A stretch of 64,000 nt of DNA, from positions 372,001 through 436,000 of the forward strand of contig NZ_MVAG01000128.1 in assembly GCF_002177115.1 (NCBI RefSeq). The letters are read 5' to 3'. Positions 24,603 to 32,634 of the stretch are shown piece after piece (the stretch's first letter is position 1; each line of letters starts with the position of its first letter). The notes beneath the pieces were generated by a model that saw only the letters and a list, made by a program, of their open reading frames with translations, was not told where the DNA came from and did not search any database. This stretch comes from Chryseobacterium mucoviscidosis. GTDB lineage: Bacteria > Bacteroidota > Bacteroidia > Flavobacteriales > Weeksellaceae. The translations under genes were made by a program, and so were the position numbers.

Positions 24603-24632
24603 AAAGCGAAACTTCAAATGAAATTTCGCTTT
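24603..24632 (-). terminator. Terminator hairpin, GCGAAACTTC family
   Basis: Arms AAAGCGAAACTT and AAATTTCGCTTT flank a short loop, about 20 bases past the stop at 24653. Confidence 0.75.
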
Positions 24633-24652
24633 AATTTTAATTATAAATTGTT

Positions 24653-25216
24653 TTACTCTGCATTATAATCTGCTAAGCTATTAGCTTCCTCCGGAGCCTG
24701 ATATTTTTCAACAGCCATAAGTTCTCCTGGATTTTTCACCTGATTTATTTTTAAATCGTGTGAGTGACGCCATTCTGGTTCTTTAACACCAAAAGTTAAA
24801 TCATATATTATTTTTATCCCTTCATTTGTTTCGGCTACATAAAAAAGTTTATTATATCCTAACGCTCTTCCTGTATCTTCTGTATAACTTGTATAACACG
24901 CAAAAAGTTCATCATTAACTAACCATCTTTCTAATCCTTCTCCTACTTTTGGATTTTTATATTGCTTAATTTGAAATAAGGTTCGTGGGATTATTTTTTC
25001 ATATTTCTTTTTTGCAAAAATTATATCATCGTCATCAGTAAATTCATAACCTGTTCTCTCAAGACTAATTTTTGCAACAATTGAATGAAAGAATAATTGC
25101 ATTCTTGTATTCAACTCAGATACTTCGTCATCTGTTTTTTCAATATCCCATTTTGCTTTAAGACATTCGTTTTCTATACAAATATAATCTTCTATAATCT
25201 TTTTAATTTCTTCCAT
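24653..25216 (-). CDS. Putative NTF2-like immunity protein
   Basis: The 187-residue cytoplasmic protein has an N-terminal helix like that of the 179-residue pair (MEEIKKIIEDYICIENE), then LFQIKQYKNP, CYTSYTEDTGRALGYNKLFYVAE and a C-terminal EKYQAPEEAN. The order of elements is like the 179-residue proteins, suggesting distant kinship and an NTF2-like fold, but the similarity is weak. It is the second gene after the leader-lacking nuclease effector, separated from the first by a strong terminator and a REP-like repeat. Confidence 0.55.
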   Translation of the reverse strand: MEEIKKIIEDYICIENECLKAKWDIEKTDDEVSELNTRMQLFFHSIVAKISLERTGYEFTDDDDIIFAKKKYEKIIPRTLFQIKQYKNPKVGEGLERWLVNDELFACYTSYTEDTGRALGYNKLFYVAETNEGIKIIYDLTFGVKEPEWRHSHDLKINQVKNPGELMAVEKYQAPEEANSLADYNAE

Positions 25217-25234
25217 TGGTATAATTATTTAGTT

Positions 25235-25282
25235 CTAAATAATAAATCCGATGTCGCGGATTACAAATCCGAGAGATCGGGA
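25235..25282. repeat. REP-like double hairpin
   Basis: Two adjoining stems, AATCCG-ATGTCG-CGGATT and AATCCGA-GAGA-TCGGGATT, form a compact double hairpin between two immunity-like genes. It resembles dispersed intergenic palindromes and differs from the GCCGCACGAA type elsewhere in the window. Confidence 0.45.
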
Positions 25283-25303
25283 TTTATCGGGTTTGAATTA
25301 CAA

Positions 25304-25343
25304 AAAACTCCGCAAATGCTTTTTGACTTTGCGGAGTTTTTTA
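25304..25343 (-). terminator. Strong Rho-independent terminator
   Basis: The stem AAAACTCCGCAAA / TTTGCGGAGTTTTTT has flanking A and T runs. It follows the effector-immunity pair ending at 25390. Confidence 0.8.
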
Positions 25344-25389
25344 GGCAAGAACCCATTTATACGTTTAGTGGGATACAACAAATAGTTGT

Positions 25390-26154
25390 TTATTTTTTGT
25401 TTTCCAAATATTTTTTATAGTTAGTGTCATCCAATTCTACCTGTATTTCCTCAAATGGTTTATACTTATGTTCTTCGGGTAATAAATCGTAGATGTCTTC
25501 GTAAAAAAGAACTTCTCCTTTAATTTTTAAATAAATATCTTCATACAATTCTGATATACCATTCTTATCATAAATATCATATTCATTACTAAAATCAAAC
25601 TCTTCTGCCCCAAATTCAAACATTAAAATTGTTAAATCTCTAATATAACTATTTAGTCTGGTAGTATTAAGAAATGACAACTCAGAATTATCAACATAGA
25701 TTCTATTACCATCTTGATTATACCCTTCAATTTCACTGAAAAAAGCATTAGTTTGTAAACCTATATAATAACTTTTTACAGATATTTCATCGTTATGAGC
25801 AATTTTGATAAAAAAATCTAGATCTTTATATATCATAGCTTTTATATGCCCATTATAATCATTTAAAAACATATGGGATATCGTAATGTACTGTTCAATT
25901 TTGTTTGAATAACTCTTTCGAAGTAAAAGTCGTGTCAATATTTCATCACTTTTGATATATTGTTCTTTTAAATATTGTATATCATAAGTATTGCAATCAT
26001 CAACTAGCGATGGTAGGTTGATACCATATTTTATCGCAACACTAAGATATTTATCTATAAATAACTCTATATTTTGTTCTATATTATTAAAATAATATCC
26101 ATAAGAGGCAAACAATTCTCCATCTGCCCAATATTTATTTGAAATTTTTTCCAT
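25390..26154 (-). CDS. Putative immunity protein cognate to the PD-(D/E)XK effector
   Basis: I use the ATG whose A is the last base of the effector stop region (TAATG overlap), giving MEKISNKYWADGELF; a TTG two codons upstream would add residues with no support. The protein is about 254 residues, acidic and aromatic-rich, without signal peptide or membrane segment, and of unrecognised family. Stop-start overlap with the effector strongly suggests co-translation and a cognate immunity role. A strong terminator follows. Confidence 0.68.
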   Translation of the reverse strand: MEKISNKYWADGELFASYGYYFNNIEQNIELFIDKYLSVAIKYGINLPSLVDDCNTYDIQYLKEQYIKSDEILTRLLLRKSYSNKIEQYITISHMFLNDYNGHIKAMIYKDLDFFIKIAHNDEISVKSYYIGLQTNAFFSEIEGYNQDGNRIYVDNSELSFLNTTRLNSYIRDLTILMFEFGAEEFDFSNEYDIYDKNGISELYEDIYLKIKGEVLFYEDIYDLLPEEHKYKPFEEIQVELDDTNYKKYLENKK

Positions 26155-29100
26155 TACCAATCATTAGGTTTAACTATTATTCTTTTGTCATTTACTAAAA
26201 TATGCAATTCTTCTAGGCTTTTTAATTCACTTAGAGTGAACATTTTTCCATCGCCAGTACCTATAATTCCTTTATTTTTAACTGCATTTACAAACTCTTC
26301 TGCTGTATTTAAACTTGTAAACGCTCCATTAGCAATCTCAATTTGCCCAAATTTTTTCGGGTATATATCTTTCCATTGCTGAGTCAGTTTTCTCTCACTA
26401 TTAAATTTCTTTAAAATTAGTTGAAGATTAGCATATACATTGTTTTCAGAATTTGCTCCAGTAACATTTGGTCGTTTACATTCTATAATACCTTTATTAG
26501 CTCCAGTTATTATAATAACATCTACTTCGTTATCAGGAGTTTTTCCAGGTGTTAATTTTTTTGATATAATAACTCTTTCACCTCTTTCCATCCAATATTT
26601 CCCTTCAAGAAATTCATTCAATAAGGATAAAGCTCTATCGCTTTTGACTGTATTTCCTGTAAAACATCCATCTAAATTTTCTAACAAATCTTCGGGGTTT
26701 TTAAATTTAGGATTATTGGATAGATAGTCTACAATTTCAGACATTTTTGTGTTCCTTAATTCTGCATCAATATATTTAGAGCGTATAATTATCTGATCTA
26801 TTATATCTTGTGATATTCCTTTTCCTCTCAGTCCTTTAATAATATTTTGGGCAAGTATATCTCCTGCATTCTTTTCAATTTCCCGCATTGTAGATATATC
26901 ATTATCCCCCAGCCCTTTTTCAACATCAGCAAGCTCATCATTCTCTTTAGCCAAAGATTTTGCGTCTTCAAATGTTTTTCTAAGCAAAGATAATTCTTCA
27001 GATGATAATTTATCTATTTCTTTAATTATTTTTGCAGCTTGTAATTCTAGCAAAAATTTCTCAAAGCTTAGCACGCCACTTTTTATGTACTTAACTGCCA
27101 ATGGTAGTAGCTTGGTGGCAAACTCAGGATTTACAAACACATTTGTCGTAAAAGCACTATTTTTAGCCTTATTTAATGATTCTTTTATATCAACCTTTAG
27201 CTCTGTGTGCTTTATAGTATTTTCTTTAATTTTATTTTTAAGTGCTGCCTTAGCTCTGTTTAAGTCATCTTTTAATGCCTTTATGACTTTTTCCTGAGTT
27301 GCAGGATCTAAGTCTGCTTCAGTAAGTATTTTTCTAGTTTGGTTTATACTCTTTGATTCTTCAAAAACTCTACCTGCTTTTACCAACTTACTTGATATTT
27401 TTGCCACAGCAGCAATATCCAATACGGAACCTACAACCGCAATAATTACCCAAACTGCACTTGGTTCATCTTCAGAGATATTTACCTTATACGCAGCAAG
27501 CTGTGTACGGTAAGTTTCTATTTCTTCATACGTTAAATAAGCACTTACTCCTGCAGCCAAGAGCACTGCAACAGTCCCTGTACCAAATGTAAGCAATCCT
27601 AATGCAACTGCCAAAACTCCTATTAATAATCCTTCTATAATATGTCTAGTACTTTCTTTATCAGCTATTATCAAATCAAAAATACTGTCTTTAGCTATTC
27701 CTTGTTGCTCTTTTGATTTTTCAAGTAAATTTGCATAACCATAGATCGAAAGCCCTTGGTCGGCATGTAAATTTTTAATAATTCTTGTTATATTCGCTTC
27801 CTGATCACTAATATAATTTGCCAAGAAATTGCGAAGTTCCTGCTTGGTTTCTATGTTGGCAAGACCTTCCTTATCGAAACCATTATCTTGTACCAAAGGT
27901 GTGGTTGAGGAAAGCGAACCGATAGCATTATTTCCTTCTGTTTTTTTCGAAATGGCAAGAGCTTTCATTTCTTGGCCAAAACTACGATCTTTATCTGTCG
28001 GTCTTTCAGCAAAAGCCATACCCGATGCACCTGCACTAGCTCGACTTGCTTCCTTATAACTTTCCTTAGCCTTAGAAGCTTTTATTTTCGCTAATAAATT
28101 TGTTAAAAAAGCGTCATCAAGTAATTTCTTTTTTTGCTCAAAAAGTGTATGACGATACTTTTGTAACCCATCTTCGGCTATATGTACAGTCTCTTTTCTG
28201 AAAGCAATCTCATACTGGTTTATAAGTTTTATAAATTCCGTCGTGGTATATCCCATTGCCTTAGCTGCTTGCTCAAAAATAGAAAAATCACTATGAGCAT
28301 TTTCTAACAAATTATCCGGAACAGCTCTTTCATGTTTGGGATTTTTGTGCCAATCATCTACTACCTTTTGTGATTTTTGATAAGCTTTATATTTGTGATA
28401 AACATCTATCATACTGTTACCCGTAAGTGAGTTTGTTATAGATTCTCTCTTATCATTTTCCTTTTTCCGTAGGTTTCTATCTTTTATATACTTGCGTAAA
28501 GAATTCTCAATATCTTTTGAATTACTGCTTTCGGCAGTAGTTTTACTTTTAAAATCAGCAACTTCTGCCGGGCTGAGTTCCTTGAGTAAATCCAGCAAAA
28601 CAAGACTTTGTAATTTGCTATCAGTATTTTGTAAAAAACTTTTCTTGTCTTCTGATAAATCAGCAATTTCTTGGGCAACAACTTCATTTTTGAGTGAAAT
28701 GCTATAGTTGATAGTTCCTCCTGTTTTTACAAGTTTCTGTATAAAATCCTCACCCAACTTTCCCCAATTAAGCTTTCGGGTAAGTTTCATTTGACTCTCC
28801 GCGAATCGGTCGAGTTGTTCGTCTGAAGATATAAGCTTACCTTCATAATGTTGATTGGGTTTTATCTTAATCAGATGTGATTCTACCCTCTCATTACTAT
28901 TTTCTTGGTTTGCTCCTTTATTTTTCTTCTTTTTATCATCTCCTCCCGTTTGAAGTATCAATTCAGACACAGTCTCTCGATTTTTTATTTTGTTGTTATC
29001 TGCCTGTTCCTCCAACGTTTTCGGCACATACGTTCCGGATTTCAGATCATGATAATCTTTAACCTGACTAATGTTCAGCGTAGAAGTATAATTTTTTTCC

Positions 29101-29168
29101 GCTTTTTTTGTTTGCGGATGATTGATATCTCCTGTTTCTGCCAGACTTTCCTGATGCTTTTTAAACAT
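26154..29168 (-). CDS. eCIS effector body with C-terminal PD-(D/E)XK nuclease-like domain, leader detached
   Basis: The 1004-residue frame opens at an internal ATG (MFKKHQ), but the frame extends upstream in phase to a TAA at 29199, beyond which lies the effector leader. Residues 1 to 45 (ETGDINHPQTKK, KDYHDLKSGTYVPKTLEEQA) match the ADP-ribosyltransferase effector. The middle is helical, with a membrane-like stretch near 505 to 560 (EGLLIGVLAVALGLLTFGTG). The C-terminus has NEVDVIIITGANKGIIECKRP near 876 to 898, a D-x(n)-E-x-K signature of restriction-endonuclease-fold nucleases. Without its leader it may not be loaded. The immunity gene overlaps its stop. Confidence 0.78.
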   Translation of the reverse strand: MFKKHQESLAETGDINHPQTKKAEKNYTSTLNISQVKDYHDLKSGTYVPKTLEEQADNNKIKNRETVSELILQTGGDDKKKKNKGANQENSNERVESHLIKIKPNQHYEGKLISSDEQLDRFAESQMKLTRKLNWGKLGEDFIQKLVKTGGTINYSISLKNEVVAQEIADLSEDKKSFLQNTDSKLQSLVLLDLLKELSPAEVADFKSKTTAESSNSKDIENSLRKYIKDRNLRKKENDKRESITNSLTGNSMIDVYHKYKAYQKSQKVVDDWHKNPKHERAVPDNLLENAHSDFSIFEQAAKAMGYTTTEFIKLINQYEIAFRKETVHIAEDGLQKYRHTLFEQKKKLLDDAFLTNLLAKIKASKAKESYKEASRASAGASGMAFAERPTDKDRSFGQEMKALAISKKTEGNNAIGSLSSTTPLVQDNGFDKEGLANIETKQELRNFLANYISDQEANITRIIKNLHADQGLSIYGYANLLEKSKEQQGIAKDSIFDLIIADKESTRHIIEGLLIGVLAVALGLLTFGTGTVAVLLAAGVSAYLTYEEIETYRTQLAAYKVNISEDEPSAVWVIIAVVGSVLDIAAVAKISSKLVKAGRVFEESKSINQTRKILTEADLDPATQEKVIKALKDDLNRAKAALKNKIKENTIKHTELKVDIKESLNKAKNSAFTTNVFVNPEFATKLLPLAVKYIKSGVLSFEKFLLELQAAKIIKEIDKLSSEELSLLRKTFEDAKSLAKENDELADVEKGLGDNDISTMREIEKNAGDILAQNIIKGLRGKGISQDIIDQIIIRSKYIDAELRNTKMSEIVDYLSNNPKFKNPEDLLENLDGCFTGNTVKSDRALSLLNEFLEGKYWMERGERVIISKKLTPGKTPDNEVDVIIITGANKGIIECKRPNVTGANSENNVYANLQLILKKFNSERKLTQQWKDIYPKKFGQIEIANGAFTSLNTAEEFVNAVKNKGIIGTGDGKMFTLSELKSLEELHILVNDKRIIVKPNDW

Positions 29169-29198
29169 GATCCCGGAACCCTGATCGTAAATGGTCTG

Positions 29199-29417
29199 TT
29201 AACCGTGAACCGGAGCGATAATTCCGTTTGCATTCGTCTTATTGATATTCGGGGTTGCGAATCCTGCGAGAGCTGTAGATTCTTCCGGTTTTTGGGTTTG
29301 TAAAGGAGCCACTTCCGCCACGGGCAGAGGTACCACCACCGGCTTTTTAGCCTTCTGCTTTTTGCTCTTGCTATGATGGTTTTTATTGTCTTTTTCTACA
29401 GGTTTTGCTGCTTTCAT
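29199..29417 (-). CDS. Detached N-terminal leader of the nuclease effector (premature stop)
   Basis: The 72-residue frame starts MKAAKPVEKDNKNHHSKSKK, is Lys/Pro/Ala-rich and ends NGIIAPVHG. It is almost identical to the first 72 residues of the ADP-ribosyltransferase effector at 36333, which continues with a serine codon (TCA) where this copy has TAA. Downstream of the TAA the frame stays open in phase (QTIYDQGSG) into the 1004-residue ORF. A nonsense mutation or a sequencing error therefore separates leader and body. The leader is disordered-looking and likely acts in loading; that is inference. Confidence 0.7.
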   Translation of the reverse strand: MKAAKPVEKDNKNHHSKSKKQKAKKPVVVPLPVAEVAPLQTQKPEESTALAGFATPNINKTNANGIIAPVHG

Positions 29418-29457
29418 TGACTTGGTGTTTTTTAATTATATTTTGTTTAAAAGGCAC

Positions 29458-29488
29458 GTAAAGCACAACAATGGAAGCCGTGCTTTAC
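29458..29488 (-). promoter_or_regulatory. Hairpin in the effector 5' untranslated leader, copy 1
   Basis: A nine-base perfect stem GTAAAGCAC / GTGCTTTAC encloses 13 bases, about 40 bases before the effector ATG. The equivalent hairpin in the other effector is at 36374-36403. It could influence translation of the leader. Confidence 0.4.
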
Positions 29489-29678
29489 CGTACCTGATGG
29501 AACTGAAAAATCAGATCCGGTAACGTAGTTTTTTAAGATTTTACTGCCTGTAAGGTGTACACAGCGTTATGATGAGAAATCGGAGGTGCTGTGCTTTTTT
29601 TCTTTTGATCCGGCTGAAATTCCAGATTCAAAATTCAGAATTTTTAAGGAGAATAAGCCTTTTTTGGTGCGGAGGATT

Positions 29679-29690
29679 CTGTAGTTGCAG
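29679..29690. promoter_or_regulatory. Shared intergenic motif CTGTAGTTGCAG, copy 3
   Basis: The motif lies about 262 bases upstream of the effector ATG, inside the duplicated module. It is identical to the sites before the ATPase and fibre genes. Confidence 0.35.
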
Positions 29691-29738
29691 TAAGTGGTTT
29701 CCCGAAATGATTTCTGATGACGGCAATACGGAAATTTA

Positions 29739-29987
29739 CTGTGATCCGATCTGCCAATCCAACTTTGGAGTTCGACGCTGATGCTTTAAAAGATGATCAT
29801 TTGATATTTTTTTGTAAAAATTCCAATATTCTTTCATAATTGCTCTCAAGTTGTTCATTGTAAACATTTTGCAGTAAAAAAAAATTATTGATTACCAATC
29901 TAATGAACAACTTTATCTTTTTTTATCATAATGCACAACGGGTTATATTAATATAATTTTAAGGAAAGCATAAAGGGAATATAAAAA
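29739..29987. other. Intergenic region between effector module and next immunity-like gene
   Basis: About 250 bases of AT-rich DNA lie beyond the duplicated module. I see no credible ORF and no clear promoter match. Confidence 0.4.
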
Positions 29988-30013
29988 CTTCCGGAAGATT
30001 TTACTTTCGGAAG
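29988..30013 (-). terminator. Terminator hairpin
   Basis: CTTCCG and CGGAAG arms enclose about 14 bases, some 40 bases past the stop at 30054, with an AT-rich tail. Confidence 0.5.
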
Positions 30014-30053
30014 CCATCAGTTTAAGATTAATATATGTTATCAATAATTTTCA

Positions 30054-30464
30054 TTAAAATAAAAAGAAGACTCCTTCTTCTATTACAGAAAAAATTTTAG
30101 TTGCATTTGCATATGAATCAGGATTACTTTTTTCAACTGGCATTATATTAACAGGACCCTCAAAATAATCATCTATTTCATTTATCCACACTAATAATTC
30201 TTCGTAATTAATAATATAGATCTTATTATTAACAGATCTTTTTGATAAATGGATAAAACCATCAATTAATAAATAATCTTTTTTGCTATCTAATTGTTGG
30301 ATAATATTTTCTAAGTTTTTATAAGGAGTTCCAAGTTTAATACTGGGTTTTAGAATAATCTTTTTATTACTCAATTTATCATACATTTTGTAGTAATTAA
30401 ATTCTACAATATCTTTAATTAAAAAAGGATCTTTTATCATTCTTGATTCTAAAATTTTATACAT
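30054..30464 (-). CDS. Putative immunity protein
   Basis: The 136-residue cytoplasmic protein is not of a family I recognise. It includes DYLLIDGFIHLSKRSV and YEELLVWINEIDDYFEGP. It begins nine bases after the stop of a 56-codon frame that looks like a toxin tip cut by the IS3 element. Small size, lack of export signals and this position support an immunity role. Confidence 0.58.
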   Translation of the reverse strand: MYKILESRMIKDPFLIKDIVEFNYYKMYDKLSNKKIILKPSIKLGTPYKNLENIIQQLDSKKDYLLIDGFIHLSKRSVNNKIYIINYEELLVWINEIDDYFEGPVNIMPVEKSNPDSYANATKIFSVIEEGVFFLF

Positions 30465-30473
30465 AATTATTAT

Positions 30474-30644
30474 TTAAAAAGATTCAAAAAATATGTGTTC
30501 ATCTGTTCCATTACTATAATATTTAATATGTTTTACACCATCATGATTTCCTTTCAACTCAGGATATCTATCAAATGCCTGATGCACTTCATACCCTTCC
30601 GGATATTTTAATTCTTTATGCATATGATTTATATATCGATCCAT
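30474..30644 (-). pseudogene. Orphan toxin tip truncated by an IS3-family element
   Basis: The 56-codon frame starts MDRYINHMHKELKYPEGYEV and ends GTDEHIFFESF-stop. It is open upstream into the insertion sequence, so the ATG is probably internal. The compact His-rich sequence (HQAFDRYPELKGNHDGVKHI) is consistent with a nuclease-like tip, but I cannot name the family. The immunity-like gene follows nine bases later. Confidence 0.5.
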
Positions 30645-30661
30645 GGATATGCAAATAGAAA

Positions 30662-31553
30662 TTCCAGTATAAGTTAAGCTACATTTTGATAAATTTTGTT
30701 TTGATTGTTAAACTCTTCAATAGTTTGGTAATTCAATGCACTATGCCTTCTTTTTTTGTTGTACCAGATTTCAATGTATTCAAAAATTTCCAACTCCATT
30801 TTTTTCTTTTGAAATGAGCTTGTTTCCATAAATGAGTTCCGTTTTCAAGGATTTAAAAAAGCTTTCAGCCACGGCATTATCCCAGCAATTTCCTCTGCGG
30901 CTCATACTTCTTGTAATACCATAAAATTCCAAAGTATTTGCAAATTTTCTGCTTGCATATTGAACACCTCGGTCGCTATGAAAAATTAGACTTTCCCCTA
31001 TTTTCCTGTTTTTGAAAGCCATTTTCCAAGCTGCAAGGCTTGTTTCCCCAGTACTCATCCCTTTACTCAAACTCCATCCAATAATTTTCCGATCATATAA
31101 ATCAATCACTGTTGTCAAATACAAAAATCCTTCTTTGGTTTGAATATAGGTAATATCAGAAACCCAGACTTGCGCAGGTTTATCGGCAATAAAATGCCTG
31201 TCCAACACATTTTCTGCTACCAAGTAATTGTGTTTAGAATTCGTAGTTACTTTAAATTTCTTGCTCAGTTTACTTCTCAGACCCAGCTCTTTCATATATT
31301 TTGCAACAGTTATTCTGGAGATTTTATAACCCAAAGAATTCAATTCAAAAGTAATCCTTGGACTTCCATAACGTTGTTTTGATGAGAAATAAATTGAAGT
31401 GATTTGCTGTTTTATTTTTTCTTTCAAAAGCAATCTTTTGCCACTCGGCCTGTTTTTCCATTTGTAATAACCGCTGGAACTTAGCTGTAAAATCTGACAC
31501 ATCTTTTCAATCGGGAATACAGATTCATTATTTTTTATGAATTTATATTTCAT
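30662..31553 (-). pseudogene. IS3-family OrfB (DDE integrase), frameshifted
   Basis: The first 257 codons give an N-terminal HTH_21-like region and an rve integrase core with the catalytic triad in VSDITYI (D), IFHSDRGVQYA (D) and NAVAESFFKSLKTE (E). At an A7 run near 30800 the frame breaks: the expected KEKMELEIFEYIEIWYNKKR continues in another frame to KIYQNVA near 30665. One extra A explains it. The start overlaps the orfA stop (ATGA), the normal IS3 arrangement. Confidence 0.85.
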
Positions 31554-31849
31554 CGACCGCTCTTGGAGAAGATGCCGATTGCTTTTTTTAATATATCGCG
31601 TTCCAGTTCCGCATCTTTCAGCTTTTTTTCCAGCTCATGAATCTTTTCCTGTTCGGGTGTTAGTTTTAAATTTCCATTTCCCGGAAAACTTCCTTCCCTA
31701 AATTCTTCATACTCTTTACGCCATTTGTAAAGTAGCGTGACTGCGATTCCCAGTTCCCTTGCGAGTTCTGAAACATTAGTTCGTTCTTTGCTTAGCTGAA
31801 CAGCCCTAGTTTTAAAAGCAGGAGCGTAGATTTTTCTCTCTCGTTTCAT
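31550..31849 (-). CDS. IS3-family OrfA (HTH transposase subunit)
   Basis: The 99-residue protein has an N-terminal helix-turn-helix of HTH_Tnp_1 type (NVSELARELGIAVTLLYKWRKEY) and a C-terminal leucine-zipper-like helix (HELEKKLKDAELERDILKKA). It overlaps orfB by four bases. It binds the IS ends in related elements. Confidence 0.92.
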   Translation of the reverse strand: MKRERKIYAPAFKTRAVQLSKERTNVSELARELGIAVTLLYKWRKEYEEFREGSFPGNGNLKLTPEQEKIHELEKKLKDAELERDILKKAIGIFSKSGR

Positions 31850-31935
31850 AAGTTAAAATTAAGGTTTTATGCTTAACTTTAACTGGACACTAAATTAGTA
31901 CATCCATACTCATATTTATTTTGTTTAATAAAAAT

Positions 31936-31962
31936 GAGGCTATCTCATTTTGAGATAGCCTC
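31936..31962 (-). terminator. Strong terminator hairpin after effector-partner pair
   Basis: Perfect 12-base arms GAGGCTATCTCA and TGAGATAGCCTC flank a TTT loop, about 45 bases past the stop at 32006. Confidence 0.75.
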
Positions 31963-32005
31963 GTTACAATTTATTTACTCTGTTATAAAGATATAAAATT
32001 AATGG

Positions 32006-32629
32006 TTACTCCTTATTTTCCTTTGGAACAATCTCTCCTGTTTCAGTAATGGTATATTTTTTATAAAAACTTTCAACAGTTTCAGGTTCTCCGGTAAAGG
32101 GATTTCTTCCGTATCTTAATACATATTCGTCAGCATTGGCTGGTTCGCCCATATTACCCATAAAACGTGGAGTAGAATCTGCATTATAATTATCCCACCA
32201 TTCTTTTTCTTTTCTTTTTTCTTCTTCTGACATTAAGGCTCTTTTTCTGGCTTTTTCTTCTTCGTATATTTTTGAATTAAACAAAGCAATTTGGCTTTTG
32301 TGATCTTCTGATAATGAATCGTAAATAGCTCTTCTGACTTCTCCGTCTTTTTGATACAACATAATTTTTTCCAATAAAATATCGTCAAGAGTTTCGGGCA
32401 AATTGTTGAAATCTATATAAGGTAATTGAGCATTTCTTTCTTTTCTATATTTTTCACTCTTATCAGATTCTTTAAATGAAATGTACTGTGCTTGTTGCTC
32501 TAGGCTTAGAATATTAAATACCTCATTAAAAATAGAATTGTTTAAATCTTCTATATTTAATAATAATTTTAAATTAAACTCTGGTAATTCATTTTTGAAG
32601 GGTGTGAAATCGTATATTGCAAAAATCAT
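32006..32629 (-). CDS. Putative immunity or partner protein of the ADP-ribosyltransferase effector
   Basis: The 207-residue protein starts five bases after the effector stop. It has no signal peptide, is helical and highly charged (YEEEKARKRALMSEEEKRKE near residues 125 to 145), and carries a C-terminal YGRNPFTGEPETVESFYKKY. I do not recognise the family. Tight coupling to a toxin suggests an immunity protein; a loading chaperone is an alternative. Confidence 0.6.
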   Translation of the reverse strand: MIFAIYDFTPFKNELPEFNLKLLLNIEDLNNSIFNEVFNILSLEQQAQYISFKESDKSEKYRKERNAQLPYIDFNNLPETLDDILLEKIMLYQKDGEVRRAIYDSLSEDHKSQIALFNSKIYEEEKARKRALMSEEEKRKEKEWWDNYNADSTPRFMGNMGEPANADEYVLRYGRNPFTGEPETVESFYKKYTITETGEIVPKENKE

Positions 32630-32634
32630 ATTTT

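Larger units (their letters stand above)
29001..29738 (-). repeat. Duplicated effector 5' module, copy 1
   Basis: About 738 bases here match 35917-36652: the untranslated leader, 72-codon N-terminal leader and the following conserved segment. Identity is highest in the leader and upstream region and falls off in the coding part. The key difference is the single base that creates the TAA at 29199. Confidence 0.85.
30655..31895 (-). mobile_element. IS3-family insertion sequence, degenerate orfB
   Basis: About 1.24 kb contains orfA and orfB in the usual order. Imperfect ends are visible: TTCCAGTATAAGTTAAGC at 30662-30679 against GCTTAACTTTAACTGGA at 31871-31887, inverted. Exact ends and target duplication could not be fixed. 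OrfB carries a frameshift, so the copy is probably not autonomously active. Confidence 0.75.

Noticed and set aside
26154..29417. Readthrough or programmed frameshift at the TAA between leader and effector body
   Set aside because: No slippery run, strong downstream hairpin or known readthrough context is visible; a nonsense mutation or base-calling error is simpler.
31550..31553. Fusion of IS3 OrfA and OrfB by programmed frameshift as an anomaly
   Set aside because: The ATGA overlap is the ordinary arrangement in this family and needs no special explanation.
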